Shown here: positions 6,576 through 15,542 of the stretch, piece by piece
Layout of the letters: each line of letters begins with the position of its first letter
Position numbering within the stretch: position 1 is the stretch's first letter
Notes under the pieces: generated by a model
What the model saw: only the letters and a program-made list of their open reading frames with translations
Databases searched by the model: none
What the model was told of the DNA's origin: nothing
Origin: Devosia chinhatensis
GTDB taxonomy: Bacteria > Pseudomonadota > Alphaproteobacteria > Rhizobiales > Devosiaceae
Assembly: GCF_000969445.1 (NCBI RefSeq)
Contig: NZ_JZEY01000054.1
Coordinates: forward strand, 1,178,001-1,242,000
Length of the DNA stretch: 64,000 bases
Direction: 5' to 3'
Made by a program: the position numbers and the translations under genes

Positions 6576-7943
6576 ATGAAGTTTGGCGCATTGTTGGGGG
6601 CAAGTGTTCTTGCCGTTGCCCTGTCTTGGGGTGGAACGGCACAGGTCCATGCCCAGTCCATCTCCGAAGCCCTTGCGGCAGCTTATGATCATTCACCGGA
6701 CCTGCAGGCGGCAGTGCTGGATGCCAAGGTGTCCGCCGAGCGGATCGTACAGGCCAAGTCCGGCATGTTGCCCAACATTTCCGCTTCGGTCAGTGGCGGC
6801 TATGGCAGCAGCCTGATCGGCGGCAGCTGGACGCCCGGCGCGTCCTCGCTCAGCACCAGCCTAGATTACGCCCAGAACATTTTTGACAGCGGCGCGACGG
6901 CTGCGCAGATTGAGGCGGCCCGTGCCGGCGCCGAAGTTGCCGAGCTTCAGATCCGGACGGCGGAGCAGAGCGTGCTCTACCAGGTCGTTCAGGCCTATAT
7001 GAACGTGCTCACTGGTCGCCAGCTACTGGCTCTGCGCCAGGAAAACATCAACTTCTTCCGCGCGCAGCTGCAGTCCGCACAGGATCGGCTCGATGTGGGC
7101 GAGGGCACTCGTATTGATGTGGCCCAGGCCCAGGCGCGTCTGGCACAGGTGCAGGCTGCATTCCAGGCATCGAGCGGCAGCGTGCAGAGCGCCGAGGCAA
7201 CTTTTGAACGGCTCGTCGGTCGCAGGCCGCAGGCATTGTCCACCAGCCACAATTATGGACGGTTGATCCCGGGCAATCTTGACGTCGCAATTTCTGAAGC
7301 CGAGGTCGACCATCCGGGCATCCTGCTGGCCAAGGCCGCCATTCGTGCCGCCCAGGCCGGTGTCGATCAGGCATCGGCTGGCTTTGGGCCCACGGCCGGC
7401 ATTTCCGGCTCGCTCGGAACGTCCTGGACCGGCCCTGCCGGTGGTGCGCGTGACGGTATCACGGCGCAGGTGGGGTTCCGCATTTCGGTTCCGATCTATT
7501 CCGGCGGGCGTACCGGTTCGGCTGTGCGCCAGGCCAATCTTGGTCAGATTCGCTCCGAGGTCGATGCGCTCTCTGCCTATGATCAGATTCGTGAAGCCGT
7601 CATTGCAGCCTGGACCGGCATTCAGAGCGCTGACGCCCAGATCAATGCCGCTCAGGCCGGCGTTTCTTCCAGCAATACCGTGCTTGAAGGTGTCATCCAG
7701 GAGCGCGACCTGGGCACCCGGACCACGCTTGACGTGCTCAATGCCCAGGCCGACCTGACCACGGCGCGCGAGAGCCTCATTAACGCGTCGAGCAACAAGG
7801 TTCTGGCGACCTTCGCGCTGCTCAGCGCAACCGGGCGCCTGACCGCCGCCGAGCTGGCCCTGCCTGTTCAGGTCAAGACGGCCGTGCCCTATACCCAGGC
7901 CGTCGAGGACGTCTGGCAGGAATTGCGCACGATACCGGAATAA
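6576..7943 (+). CDS. tolC: TolC-family outer membrane channel protein
   Basis: The start at 6576 is chosen because GGAGG lies six bases upstream and the frame then opens with a signal peptide (MKFGALLGASVLAVALSWGG, cleaved near AQVHAQ). The 455-residue protein has the two-fold repeat of outer membrane factors: long amphipathic helices rich in Ala, Gln and Glu, and DLGTRTTLDVLNAQADL in the second half, matching the conserved TolC segment. It would form the trimeric channel for tripartite efflux pumps and type I secretion. No pump or adaptor gene is adjacent. A hairpin terminator follows, and popZ and valS come next. Confidence 0.9.
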   Translation: MKFGALLGASVLAVALSWGGTAQVHAQSISEALAAAYDHSPDLQAAVLDAKVSAERIVQAKSGMLPNISASVSGGYGSSLIGGSWTPGASSLSTSLDYAQNIFDSGATAAQIEAARAGAEVAELQIRTAEQSVLYQVVQAYMNVLTGRQLLALRQENINFFRAQLQSAQDRLDVGEGTRIDVAQAQARLAQVQAAFQASSGSVQSAEATFERLVGRRPQALSTSHNYGRLIPGNLDVAISEAEVDHPGILLAKAAIRAAQAGVDQASAGFGPTAGISGSLGTSWTGPAGGARDGITAQVGFRISVPIYSGGRTGSAVRQANLGQIRSEVDALSAYDQIREAVIAAWTGIQSADAQINAAQAGVSSSNTVLEGVIQERDLGTRTTLDVLNAQADLTTARESLINASSNKVLATFALLSATGRLTAAELALPVQVKTAVPYTQAVEDVWQELRTIPE

Positions 7944-7964
7944 TCCGGAGATTGGTGTCATCCC

Positions 7965-7996
7965 TTGTGGCTGGGTAGCTCCCGGCCACAACTTTT
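7965..7996 (+). terminator. Terminator after tolC
   Basis: TTGTGGCTGGG (7965-7975) pairs with CCCGGCCACAA (7981-7991), ten Watson-Crick pairs plus one G-U, and is followed by CTTTT. Confidence 0.75.
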
Positions 7997-8129
7997 AGTG
8001 GAAGACGCGATTGATCGGCCTTGGGATGATTCCTTATCGCAAGCCTTGGCGCTAAGCTGTTATTTACGAATCAGGGCGTGGCGGCTGCGGACGCTTTGGC
8101 TCGATCGGGCGCATGAGTAAGAGGCACTG

Positions 8130-8867
8130 ATGAACAAGCCGGCACCAAAAGAACCGTCCATGGACGAAATCTTGTCGTCCATTCGACAGATCATAGCCGA
8201 CGACGATGCGGCCGCCACTCCGCGCCGCCCGGCTTTCCAGGCTGCTCCGCCCATGCAGGCCGCGCCCGCCAAGGCGCTCAGCGATCAGGCCGAGCGTGAC
8301 CTTTCCGACATGCTGGACGATATCGAACCTTTGGCGCTGTCGCCCTCGCAGATTGTCGAGGACGAGGACGATGTGGTGGAAGGCCTGAGCTTCGATTCCA
8401 TCCTCGCGGACACCGAAACCAAGGACGATGGCCCGAGCCTTGTTGAAGCTGAAGACGTGGCTTTCGATATGGACGACGATTTGCCCAGCTTCGACCCCGC
8501 CCCGACGGCCCGCGCATCTGCGCCGGTGGTCGAGCCGGAGCCCGTGGCCGAGTTCCGGCCCGCGCCAAAACCCGAGCCGGAACCTGTGGCTCCAGAGCCG
8601 GTGATGGCCAGGCCCTCGCCGCTCCCTGATCCGACATTGACAGCCGATATGACCGAAGAATTGCTTGAACCCGCCACCAGAGCTGCCGTCCGTGGCTCGA
8701 TCGGCAAGCTCAACGCCTTGGGTATCGGCAATCCCGGCCTCACCATCGAGGCCATGATGCGCGATATGCTGCGCCCCATGCTCAAGGAATGGCTGGATGA
8801 AAATCTGCCATCCGTCGTCGAGCGCATGGTGGAAAAGGAGCTCTCCCGCATTTCGCGCGGCGAGTGA
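8130..8867 (+). CDS. popZ: PopZ pole-organising protein (DUF2497)
   Basis: The 245-residue protein has the PopZ architecture. Residues 8-26 (EPSMDEILSSIRQIIADDD) form the conserved N-terminal helix that binds partners. A long acidic, Pro-rich disordered linker follows (about 30-175). The C-terminal oligomerisation helices include EAMMRDMLRPMLKEWLDEN and LPSVVERMVEKEL. PopZ builds a polymeric matrix at the cell pole that anchors ParB-bound centromeres and recruits cell-cycle regulators. Its position before valS matches other Hyphomicrobiales. The mipZ gene at 37.8 kb belongs to the same division-positioning network. Confidence 0.9.
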   Translation: MNKPAPKEPSMDEILSSIRQIIADDDAAATPRRPAFQAAPPMQAAPAKALSDQAERDLSDMLDDIEPLALSPSQIVEDEDDVVEGLSFDSILADTETKDDGPSLVEAEDVAFDMDDDLPSFDPAPTARASAPVVEPEPVAEFRPAPKPEPEPVAPEPVMARPSPLPDPTLTADMTEELLEPATRAAVRGSIGKLNALGIGNPGLTIEAMMRDMLRPMLKEWLDENLPSVVERMVEKELSRISRGE

Positions 8868-8991
8868 CCTTTTGGGGCTGCGGGCCATCCAGCCCTGTTG
8901 ACCCCGCCCATCGCATTTGCTTGAAGTCTGCCAACCTATTTCGACCCGCCACGGTCTCACCGGGCGGGTCGCTGCTGTTGCGAGTGACGTG

Positions 8992-11745
8992 ATGCTTGAA
9001 AAGACCTATGAACCCGCCGCCGTCGAGAGCCGCATCTATGATGCCTGGCTGGAAGCGCAGGCATTCGCGGCGGGGGCAGGGGCCAAGCCCGGCGCCGAGC
9101 CGTTCACCATTGTCATTCCGCCGCCCAACGTCACCGGGTCGCTCCATATCGGCCATGCCCTCAACAATACGGTTCAGGATATTCTGGTCCGCTTCAACCG
9201 TATGCTGAAAAAGGACGTGCTCTGGCAGCCCGGCACCGACCATGCCGGCATTGCCACCCAGATGATCGTCGAGCGCCAGCTGGCCGAAAAGCAGCTCAAC
9301 CGCCGCGACATGGGCCGCGAGGCATTCATCGAGCGCGTCTGGGAATGGAAGGCCGAGAGTGGCGGCACCATCATGAACCAGCTCAAGCGCCTCGGCGCTT
9401 CGGCGGACTTTTCCCGCGAGCGCTTCACCATGGGCGCGGCCGGTGAGCCGGACGACCAGATGGTCCGTGCCGTCATCAAGGTCTTTGTGGAACTGCACAA
9501 GCGCGGGCTCATCTACCGCGCCAAGCGGCTGGTGAACTGGCATCCGGGTCTCGAAACCGCCATCTCGGACCTCGAGGTCGAGAATATCGAGGTCAAGGGC
9601 CACATGTGGCACCTGCGCTATCCGCTGGCCGATGGCGTAACCTACGAGTTTCCGGTTCTGGACGAAGACGGCAATGTCGCCGGGACCGAAACGCGCGACT
9701 ACATAATCGTCGCCACGACCCGCCCGGAAACCATGCTGGGCGACGTCGCCGTTGCCGTGCATCCGGAGGACGAGCGCTATGCGGGCCTCGTCGGCAAGTT
9801 CATAGAGCTGCCGCTGGTCGGCCGCCGCATTCCCGTGGTTGCCGACGAATACGCCGATCCGGCTCTGGGAACCGGCGCGGTCAAGATCACCCCGGCCCAC
9901 GACTTCAACGACTTCGAGGTCGGCGTCCGTGCCGGTGTCGAGCCGATCAATGTCTTTACGACGCGCGGCGCCATCGTCGACGACGATTTCGTCCCCGCCA
10001 AATATCGTGGGCTGGACAGGTTCGAAGCGCGCAAGGCGATCGTGGCGGACCTGACGGCCCTGGCCGAGGAAAACCCCATCCGTGGCCTCAGCCATATCGA
10101 AGACAAGAAAATCATGGTGCCGCATGACGAGAAGAGCAAACTCGTCGTCATCGAGCCCTTCCTGACCGATCAATGGTGGGTCAAGGCCGACGTGCTGGCC
10201 CAGCCCGCGCTCGCCTCCGTGCGCGAAGGGCGCACCAAATTCGTGCCGCAGCAATACGAGAACACCTATTTCGCCTGGCTCGAAAACATCAAGCCCTGGT
10301 GCATTTCGCGCCAGCTGTGGTGGGGCCATCAGATCCCGGCCTGGTACGGCCCGGACAACCACGCCTTCGTCGCCTATGACGAGGCCGAAGCGCAGAAAAT
10401 GGCGGATGCGCATTATATGCAGCCGACCCAGCTGACCCGCGATCCGGACGTGCTCGACACCTGGTTCTCGTCGGCCCTCTGGCCGTTCTCTACCCTGGGC
10501 TGGCCCGACGATACGCCGGAGCTCAAGCGCTACTACCCCACCCAGGTGCTGGTCACCGGCTTCGACATCATCTTCTTCTGGGTCGCCCGCATGATGATGA
10601 TGGGCCTCGAATTCCTAGACAAGGAACCGTTCCACACCGTCTACATGCACGCCCTGGTCCGTGACGAAAAGGGCCAGAAGATGAGCAAGACCAAGGGGAA
10701 CGTGATCGACCCCCTCAAGCTCATCGACGAATACGGCGCTGACGCCACGCGCTTCACCCTTGCCGCCATGGCGGCACAGGGCCGCGACCTCAAGCTGGCG
10801 ATTTCGCGCGTCGAAGGTTATCGCAACTTCGTCACCAAGATCTGGAATGCCGCGCGCTTCCTCGAAATGAACGAAGCGCGTCGCGTCGATGGCTATGACC
10901 CGCGCGCCAACAGCTTGCCGCTCAACCGCTGGATCGTCGGCTCGACGGCGCGGGCTCTGGCAGCCGTGCGCGCCGGTATCGAGGATTATAAGTTCAACGA
11001 GGCCGCCAACAGCGCCTACGATTTCGTCTGGGGCACGTTCTGCGACTGGTATGTCGAGTTCGCCAAGCCCGTCTTCATGGGCGCTGACGAAGCAGCGAAG
11101 GCCGAGACCCGCGCCACCGCGGCATGGGCGCTCGACCAGATCCTGATCATGCTGCATCCGATGATGCCCTTTGTCACCGAAGAGCTCTGGGAAAAGACCG
11201 GCGAATTCGGCCCCAAGCGCGAAAGCCTGCTGATCCTGACCGAATGGCCGGATCTGGCCGGCCTCGAAGACGCCGATGCGGATGCCGAGCTTGCCTGGCT
11301 TGTCGACGTCATTTCCAACGTCCGCTCTGTTCGGGCCGAAATGAACGTGCCGGCCAGCGCCAAGCTGCAATTGGTGGTATCCGGCGCCGATGAAAGGACA
11401 CTCGCGCGTCTGGTGGCCGGAACCTCCCTCATCACGCGCCTTGCGCGTCTCGAGGAAATCTCGCCGCGCAACGAAGTCCCGGGAGAATCGGCGCAATTCG
11501 TGGTGGGTGACGCAACCTACGCGCTGCCTCTGGCTGGTGTTATCGATCTTGCGGTCGAAAAAGCCCGTCTCGAAAAGGAAATCGGCAAGCTCGATGCAGA
11601 GGTCGTCCAGATCGACAAGAAGCTGGGCAACGAGCAATTCGTCGCCAAGGCGCCCGAAGAGGTGATCGAGGAGCAGAAATCCCGACGCGACGCCGCCATC
11701 GACAGGCGAACGCGGATCGGTGACGCGCTCGAACGACTGAAATAG
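8992..11745 (+). CDS. valS: Valyl-tRNA synthetase
   Basis: The enzyme charges tRNA-Val. Starting at the ATG at 8992 gives 917 residues, usual for the family, with the standard opening LEKTYEPAAVESRIYDAW. The class I signatures are present as GSLHIGHAL and KMSKTKGN. An editing domain lies between them, followed by anticodon-binding helices and a C-terminal coiled coil (about 850-917, AVEKARLEKEIGKLDAEV and on). The ribosome binding site is weak. A strong terminator follows the stop codon. Confidence 0.97.
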   Translation: MLEKTYEPAAVESRIYDAWLEAQAFAAGAGAKPGAEPFTIVIPPPNVTGSLHIGHALNNTVQDILVRFNRMLKKDVLWQPGTDHAGIATQMIVERQLAEKQLNRRDMGREAFIERVWEWKAESGGTIMNQLKRLGASADFSRERFTMGAAGEPDDQMVRAVIKVFVELHKRGLIYRAKRLVNWHPGLETAISDLEVENIEVKGHMWHLRYPLADGVTYEFPVLDEDGNVAGTETRDYIIVATTRPETMLGDVAVAVHPEDERYAGLVGKFIELPLVGRRIPVVADEYADPALGTGAVKITPAHDFNDFEVGVRAGVEPINVFTTRGAIVDDDFVPAKYRGLDRFEARKAIVADLTALAEENPIRGLSHIEDKKIMVPHDEKSKLVVIEPFLTDQWWVKADVLAQPALASVREGRTKFVPQQYENTYFAWLENIKPWCISRQLWWGHQIPAWYGPDNHAFVAYDEAEAQKMADAHYMQPTQLTRDPDVLDTWFSSALWPFSTLGWPDDTPELKRYYPTQVLVTGFDIIFFWVARMMMMGLEFLDKEPFHTVYMHALVRDEKGQKMSKTKGNVIDPLKLIDEYGADATRFTLAAMAAQGRDLKLAISRVEGYRNFVTKIWNAARFLEMNEARRVDGYDPRANSLPLNRWIVGSTARALAAVRAGIEDYKFNEAANSAYDFVWGTFCDWYVEFAKPVFMGADEAAKAETRATAAWALDQILIMLHPMMPFVTEELWEKTGEFGPKRESLLILTEWPDLAGLEDADADAELAWLVDVISNVRSVRAEMNVPASAKLQLVVSGADERTLARLVAGTSLITRLARLEEISPRNEVPGESAQFVVGDATYALPLAGVIDLAVEKARLEKEIGKLDAEVVQIDKKLGNEQFVAKAPEEVIEEQKSRRDAAIDRRTRIGDALERLK

Positions 11746-11750
11746 TCCAC

Positions 11751-11776
11751 AAAGCCCGGCGCGAGTCGGGCTTTTT
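11751..11776 (+). terminator. Terminator after valS
   Basis: AAAGCCCG (11751-11758) pairs perfectly with CGGGCTTT (11767-11774) and runs into TTTTT. Confidence 0.9.
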
Positions 11777-12030
11777 CTTGCGCCGGGGTCTCTGGCAAGT
11801 CTGTGACGATTCCGCAACAAGGCGCCGGATTTGCGCGGATGCCTTGGCATGGCAACGATTTGGCGATGTTTCCTGCCACATTCTCGCTCTAAACAATCGC
11901 CGACTGACGATGATTGGCAAATGGGCGTTCCATTGGTCGGCCGGCGTCGAGACGAGACATTCGGGGGCGGATGTCGGGCATTGGGGCTGCGGGCACGCTC
12001 GCGGAGCCAGCTTATCTTCACGCACCCCTG

Positions 12031-12056
12031 AAAAAAAACGGCGAAAGAACTTCGCC
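12031..12056 (-). terminator. Minus-strand intrinsic terminator
   Basis: The stem GGCGAA/TTCGCC with a T8 run reads as a terminator only on the minus strand. It has no protein gene to serve, which is the main argument for an RNA gene here. Confidence 0.75.
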
Positions 12057-12240
12057 TGAGGTGACGATGGACGCAGATATCCTTCGGGCGGAGGCAAGCG
12101 TGTGTGGCAAAAGAGCCACGACGACACCGCGTGTGATGCTGCGCCGGAACTTTGGCCGAATGCGGCCACAAATCCCGTTTACCTGTTGTTCAGATTTGAG
12201 TTTGCCCCGGCCTCGGGCTGAGGCAGATGTCCTTGGAAAT
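12031..12240 (-). ncRNA. Candidate structured small RNA ending at an intrinsic terminator
   Basis: Read on the minus strand, GGCGAA, a five-base loop, TTCGCC and then a run of eight T form a textbook terminator (stem 12040-12056). No minus-strand gene lies upstream of it before exoR, which is on the plus strand. Three more perfect stems precede it: GCCTC/GAGGC (12210-12224), TGGCCG/CGGCCA around a CATT loop (12153-12168) and GTGGC/GCCAC (12104-12119). A row of hairpins ending in a terminator is the usual form of a trans-acting small RNA. The 5' end is a guess and no known RNA family is recognised. Confidence 0.45.
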
Positions 12241-12339
12241 TTCTGCGGCGCCTACGATTTTTCGAGCGTCGATGCGGGGCCGGAACGCTGGCGCCCGACT
12301 GGTGTGTCCGCCCATCTCGTCATGGGCGAAAGGAGTATC

Positions 12340-13146
12340 ATGCGGACTTTGTCCCATGCAGCGACGACGTTTATTCTGGCCTTCTGCGCCATTGTGCCCG
12401 CTCAGGCCCAAACCGCTGTGGACGCTGCCTCCGATTTTGCACGCTCCATGGACGGCATCACCTCCATGGATAATGTTGGCCTGCCAAACGACACCTTCAT
12501 TTCAGCACTCGAAAGCGACGCGGAGGCGGGACGGCCGCTGGCGCTCTGGCAGCTGGGCACGATGTATGAGAATGGCGAAGGCGTCGACAAGGACCCCGTC
12601 AAGGCCTTCGGCTATTTCTCGCAGATCGCCATCCAGCATGCTGATACCGCGCCGCGCGGGCTCGAGGCTGATATTGTCGCCCGTTCATTCGTCAAGCTGG
12701 GCGACTATTTTCTGGAGGGCGCGCCCGAAGTCGGCCTCAAGCAGGACCCCGGCGAGTCCCATCGCATGCTCATGCATGCCGCCAGTTATTTCGGCGATGC
12801 CGAGGCGCAATATCGTGTCGGTATGCTCTATCAGCAGGAAGACGGCCTTGGGCTGAGCCCCACGCTCAGTGCTCGTTGGCTTCAGGCTGCTGCCAGCAAG
12901 GGCCATTGCCTCGCCCAGGCCGGTCTCGGCGACCTGCTGTTCAATGGCATGGACAATTATCCGCCCCGTCCCGCTGAAGGTCTGATGTGGCTGGAACAGG
13001 CGCACGACACCTGCCTCGGCACCTCCGACCAGGCGGCCGCCGACGAGATGCTGGGTCGCGCCATGTCCATCGCATCGCCAGACGATCGAGCCGCCGCTCA
13101 GGCCATGGCCACCAACAGCAGCATCGAGATCGGCATCGAGTTCTGA
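12340..13146 (+). CDS. exoR: ExoR-like periplasmic Sel1-repeat protein
   Basis: The start at 12340 has AAAGGAG four bases upstream and gives 268 residues with a signal peptide ending at AQA (residue 23). Sel1-type repeats follow: ALWQLGTMYENGEGVDKDP, AEAQYRVGMLYQQEDGLG and AQAGLGDLLFNG. The order, the segment AASYFGDAEAQY and the length agree with rhizobial ExoR, which binds the sensor kinase ExoS in the periplasm and holds the ExoS/ChvI system off until it is proteolysed. Sel1 proteins are common, so orthology rests on overall resemblance. Neither exoS nor chvI is in the window. Confidence 0.65.
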   Translation: MRTLSHAATTFILAFCAIVPAQAQTAVDAASDFARSMDGITSMDNVGLPNDTFISALESDAEAGRPLALWQLGTMYENGEGVDKDPVKAFGYFSQIAIQHADTAPRGLEADIVARSFVKLGDYFLEGAPEVGLKQDPGESHRMLMHAASYFGDAEAQYRVGMLYQQEDGLGLSPTLSARWLQAAASKGHCLAQAGLGDLLFNGMDNYPPRPAEGLMWLEQAHDTCLGTSDQAAADEMLGRAMSIASPDDRAAAQAMATNSSIEIGIEF

Positions 13147-13153
13147 TTAGCGA

Positions 13154-13939
13154 TCAGAAGCTGAACACGCCTTCTACCGGCACGTGATCGCTGGGCTTGT
13201 CCCACCCGCGCACGTCCTTGTGCACCGAGACATCGTCCAGTCGGTCTGCCGCCAGCGGCGATAACATGAGGTGGTCGATGCGGATGCCCGCATTGCGCCG
13301 CCACGCCCCCGCCTGGAAATCCCAGAACGTATAGGCCTCTTCCGAATTGACCGCCCGCAAGGCGTCGGTCATCCCCATATTGCGCAGGATACGGAAGCGC
13401 TCGAGACTCTCGGGCCGATAAAGTGCGTCGCCCCACCATGCATCGGGATCATGCGCATCGAGCGGGGCAGGGATCAGGTTGAAATCGCCCATGAGCACGA
13501 AGGGTTCTTCGAACTGCAGCCGGCCTTCCACGAAGCGGTTGAGCCGGTCCATCCAGCGCAGCTTGTACGGGAATTTTTCCGTATCCACCGGGTTACCGTT
13601 CGGCAAGTAGATATTGCAGACGCGCACCACGCCGCCTTCGACAGAGAAGACGCCTTCGATCAGCCGCGCCTGCTCGTCCGCATCCTCGCCGGGCAATCCG
13701 CGATGCACTTCGTCGAAGGGAAGCTTTGACAGCAGCGCCACACCGTTCCAGCTTTTCTGGCCATGGGTTTCGATATTATAGCCCAGCGCCTCGATCTCGC
13801 TGCGCGGAAAGCCTTCGTCCACGGTCTTGATTTCCTGCAGGCCCACGATGTCGGGCTTTTCCTCCTCGAGCCAGCGCAGCAACAGCTCGATGCGAGCCTT
13901 TATGCCGTTGATGTTCCAGGTTGCAATGCGCAGGGCCAT
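13154..13939 (-). CDS. xthA: Exodeoxyribonuclease III (AP endonuclease)
   Basis: The 261-residue protein starts at 13939, with AGGAG seven bases upstream. It has the ExoIII fold signatures: LRIATWNINGIKAR, LQEIK with the metal-binding Glu, MGDFNL with Asp and Asn, and the C-terminal PSDHVPV with the catalytic His. It cleaves DNA 5' of abasic sites and removes blocked 3' ends in base excision repair. It is convergent with the ExoR-like gene (7 bases apart) and follows the serine hydrolase gene by 10 bases, probably in one transcript. Confidence 0.95.
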   Translation of the reverse strand: MALRIATWNINGIKARIELLLRWLEEEKPDIVGLQEIKTVDEGFPRSEIEALGYNIETHGQKSWNGVALLSKLPFDEVHRGLPGEDADEQARLIEGVFSVEGGVVRVCNIYLPNGNPVDTEKFPYKLRWMDRLNRFVEGRLQFEEPFVLMGDFNLIPAPLDAHDPDAWWGDALYRPESLERFRILRNMGMTDALRAVNSEEAYTFWDFQAGAWRRNAGIRIDHLMLSPLAADRLDDVSVHKDVRGWDKPSDHVPVEGVFSF

Positions 13940-13949
13940 GCTCGGCTCC

Positions 13950-15050
13950 TCAGGTGAAATCGGCATAGACGGCACGGATGAGGTCCTTGGGATACCGTCC
14001 CGTGCACCCCTCGAGCGCCGTATTGCTCATCGACACTATCGTAAGCCCGTTCGCCGGATCGACAAGCCAGGAATGGCCATAGACCCCGCCCCAATTCACC
14101 GTGCCCACAGCCGATGGCGAATTGGCTGCGGCGGGATCCTCGATCACGGCGCCGAGATAGCCGAAGCGCTGCCCCGCATCCTCGCGATGCACTTTGCCGA
14201 TGCGATTGGAAAAGGCCAGGGCCACGCTGTCCTTGTGAATGGCGCCACCGCCGCCGTTCCGCAGCGCTTCGAGAAACCGTGCGATGTCTCCCGGCGTCCC
14301 GGCCATGCCGGCGCCGCCGGATTGAAAGGCGTTCTCGTTGAAGATTCGCGATGGTGAAAAAGTCGGGCCCGTGCCCGTTTCGTTGGGCACCATTTGTGGA
14401 TCGCCCATCGGCATGGCTGGCGTACCATCCGCATAGGGCTTGGCCAGACGGCTGGTGTCGGCCACGAAAAATCCCGTCTCGTTCATGCCTAGCGGCCCGG
14501 TAATATGGGTGCGCACTGCCTCTTCCAGCGTGCCACCATGCACCTCTGCCAGCACCGCGCCCAAGACATCGATGGCCACCGAATAGAGCCATGCCGTTCC
14601 CGGCGCATAGAGCAGGGGCTGCTGCGCCACGCGCGAGAAGTTTTCTTCAAGGCTCTTGTCGGTACGGCCGAGCCCTGTCGTGATTTCAGGATCGTCAGGA
14701 TAGGTATAGGCCAGTCCTGCCGTGTGCGTCAGCAAATGGTGGATGGTGATCTCGGCCGGCTGGCCGTCGGCGCCGCGTGGTGCAAACCAGGGGAGATGAC
14801 GTGACACCGGATCGTCGAGCCCGATCAAATCCTTGTCGACCATGGCCAGCGCCGTCGCAGCAACGATTGGCTTGGTCACGGACGCCAGCCGATAGATCGC
14901 ATTGTCGATCATCGGCACGCCCGCCTCTCGATCGAACCAGCCCGCCGTACGCCGGCAGACGATGTCGCCATGTCGCACGACTACCAGTTCCGCGCCTACG
15001 ATCGATTGCTTTTCGATTGCGGCATCCATCACCGCCTCGACGTTCGACAT
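13950..15050 (-). CDS. Serine hydrolase of the beta-lactamase/EstB type
   Basis: The 366-residue protein has the penicillin-binding-like fold. The nucleophile motif is SVTK (about residue 57), the second motif is a Tyr in LYSVAIDVLGAV, and YGHSWLVDP fills the place of the third (KTG-like) motif. HLLTHTAGLAY is the usual family segment. No signal peptide is visible, so it is probably a cytoplasmic esterase of the EstB/class C group rather than a cell-wall enzyme. GGGAGG precedes the ATG. The substrate cannot be told from sequence. Confidence 0.85.
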   Translation of the reverse strand: MSNVEAVMDAAIEKQSIVGAELVVVRHGDIVCRRTAGWFDREAGVPMIDNAIYRLASVTKPIVAATALAMVDKDLIGLDDPVSRHLPWFAPRGADGQPAEITIHHLLTHTAGLAYTYPDDPEITTGLGRTDKSLEENFSRVAQQPLLYAPGTAWLYSVAIDVLGAVLAEVHGGTLEEAVRTHITGPLGMNETGFFVADTSRLAKPYADGTPAMPMGDPQMVPNETGTGPTFSPSRIFNENAFQSGGAGMAGTPGDIARFLEALRNGGGGAIHKDSVALAFSNRIGKVHREDAGQRFGYLGAVIEDPAAANSPSAVGTVNWGGVYGHSWLVDPANGLTIVSMSNTALEGCTGRYPKDLIRAVYADFT

Positions 15051-15104
15051 GTCGATTCCTCCCTGAGAGCGAAGACCTTAGCGTTCCCGGGAAGGCGGAT
15101 AAAG

Positions 15105-15458
15105 CTAAACGGCGAAACTCGTGCCGCAACCGCAGGACGCGACGGCGTTCGGATTCTTGATCTGGAACGACTGGCCGATCAGGTCATCGACGAAATCGAT
15201 CTCCGATCCGCCCATGAATTCGAGGCTAAGGGAATCGATCAGCACGATTGCCTCCCCCTTTTGCAAAACGAGGTCATCCGCGTTCGGCGTCTCCTGCACG
15301 AGGTTATATTCGTACTGGAACCCCGAGCACCCGCCGCCGGCCACTGACACCCGAAGCACGGTGCCGGGGGCTTCTTTGCCGATGATGCGCGCGACACGCT
15401 TGGCGGCGCGGTCCGAAAGGGTTACGGCGGGGCGATCGGCGAGGGCAGCGTCTGTCAT
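15105..15458 (-). CDS. erpA: Iron-sulphur cluster insertion protein ErpA (HesB/IscA family)
   Basis: The 117-residue protein has the A-type carrier pattern: GGGCSGFQYEY with the first Cys, and SCGCGTSF with the C-terminal pair. It takes up a nascent Fe-S cluster and passes it to target apoproteins. It faces the dgt gene across an 84-base divergent gap, an arrangement common in Hyphomicrobiales. The other A-type carriers of this bacterium are not in view, so erpA rather than iscA or sufA is a reasoned choice. Confidence 0.9.
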   Translation of the reverse strand: MTDAALADRPAVTLSDRAAKRVARIIGKEAPGTVLRVSVAGGGCSGFQYEYNLVQETPNADDLVLQKGEAIVLIDSLSLEFMGGSEIDFVDDLIGQSFQIKNPNAVASCGCGTSFAV

Positions 15459-15542
15459 GGAAAGGTCCGGACGGTCGTAATGTCATAACACTGTCGCTAA
15501 GATAGGCGCTCCAAGCGCCGTTGCAAAGGCCCGCAAGCACAC

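Larger units (their letters stand above)
11777..12339. other. 563-base gap between valS and exoR
   Basis: No convincing protein gene is seen on either strand. The right half carries several hairpins and a minus-strand terminator described separately as a candidate RNA gene. The last 100 bases must also hold the promoter and the AAAGGAG ribosome binding site of the ExoR-like gene. The left part (11777-12030) shows nothing recognisable. Confidence 0.6.
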
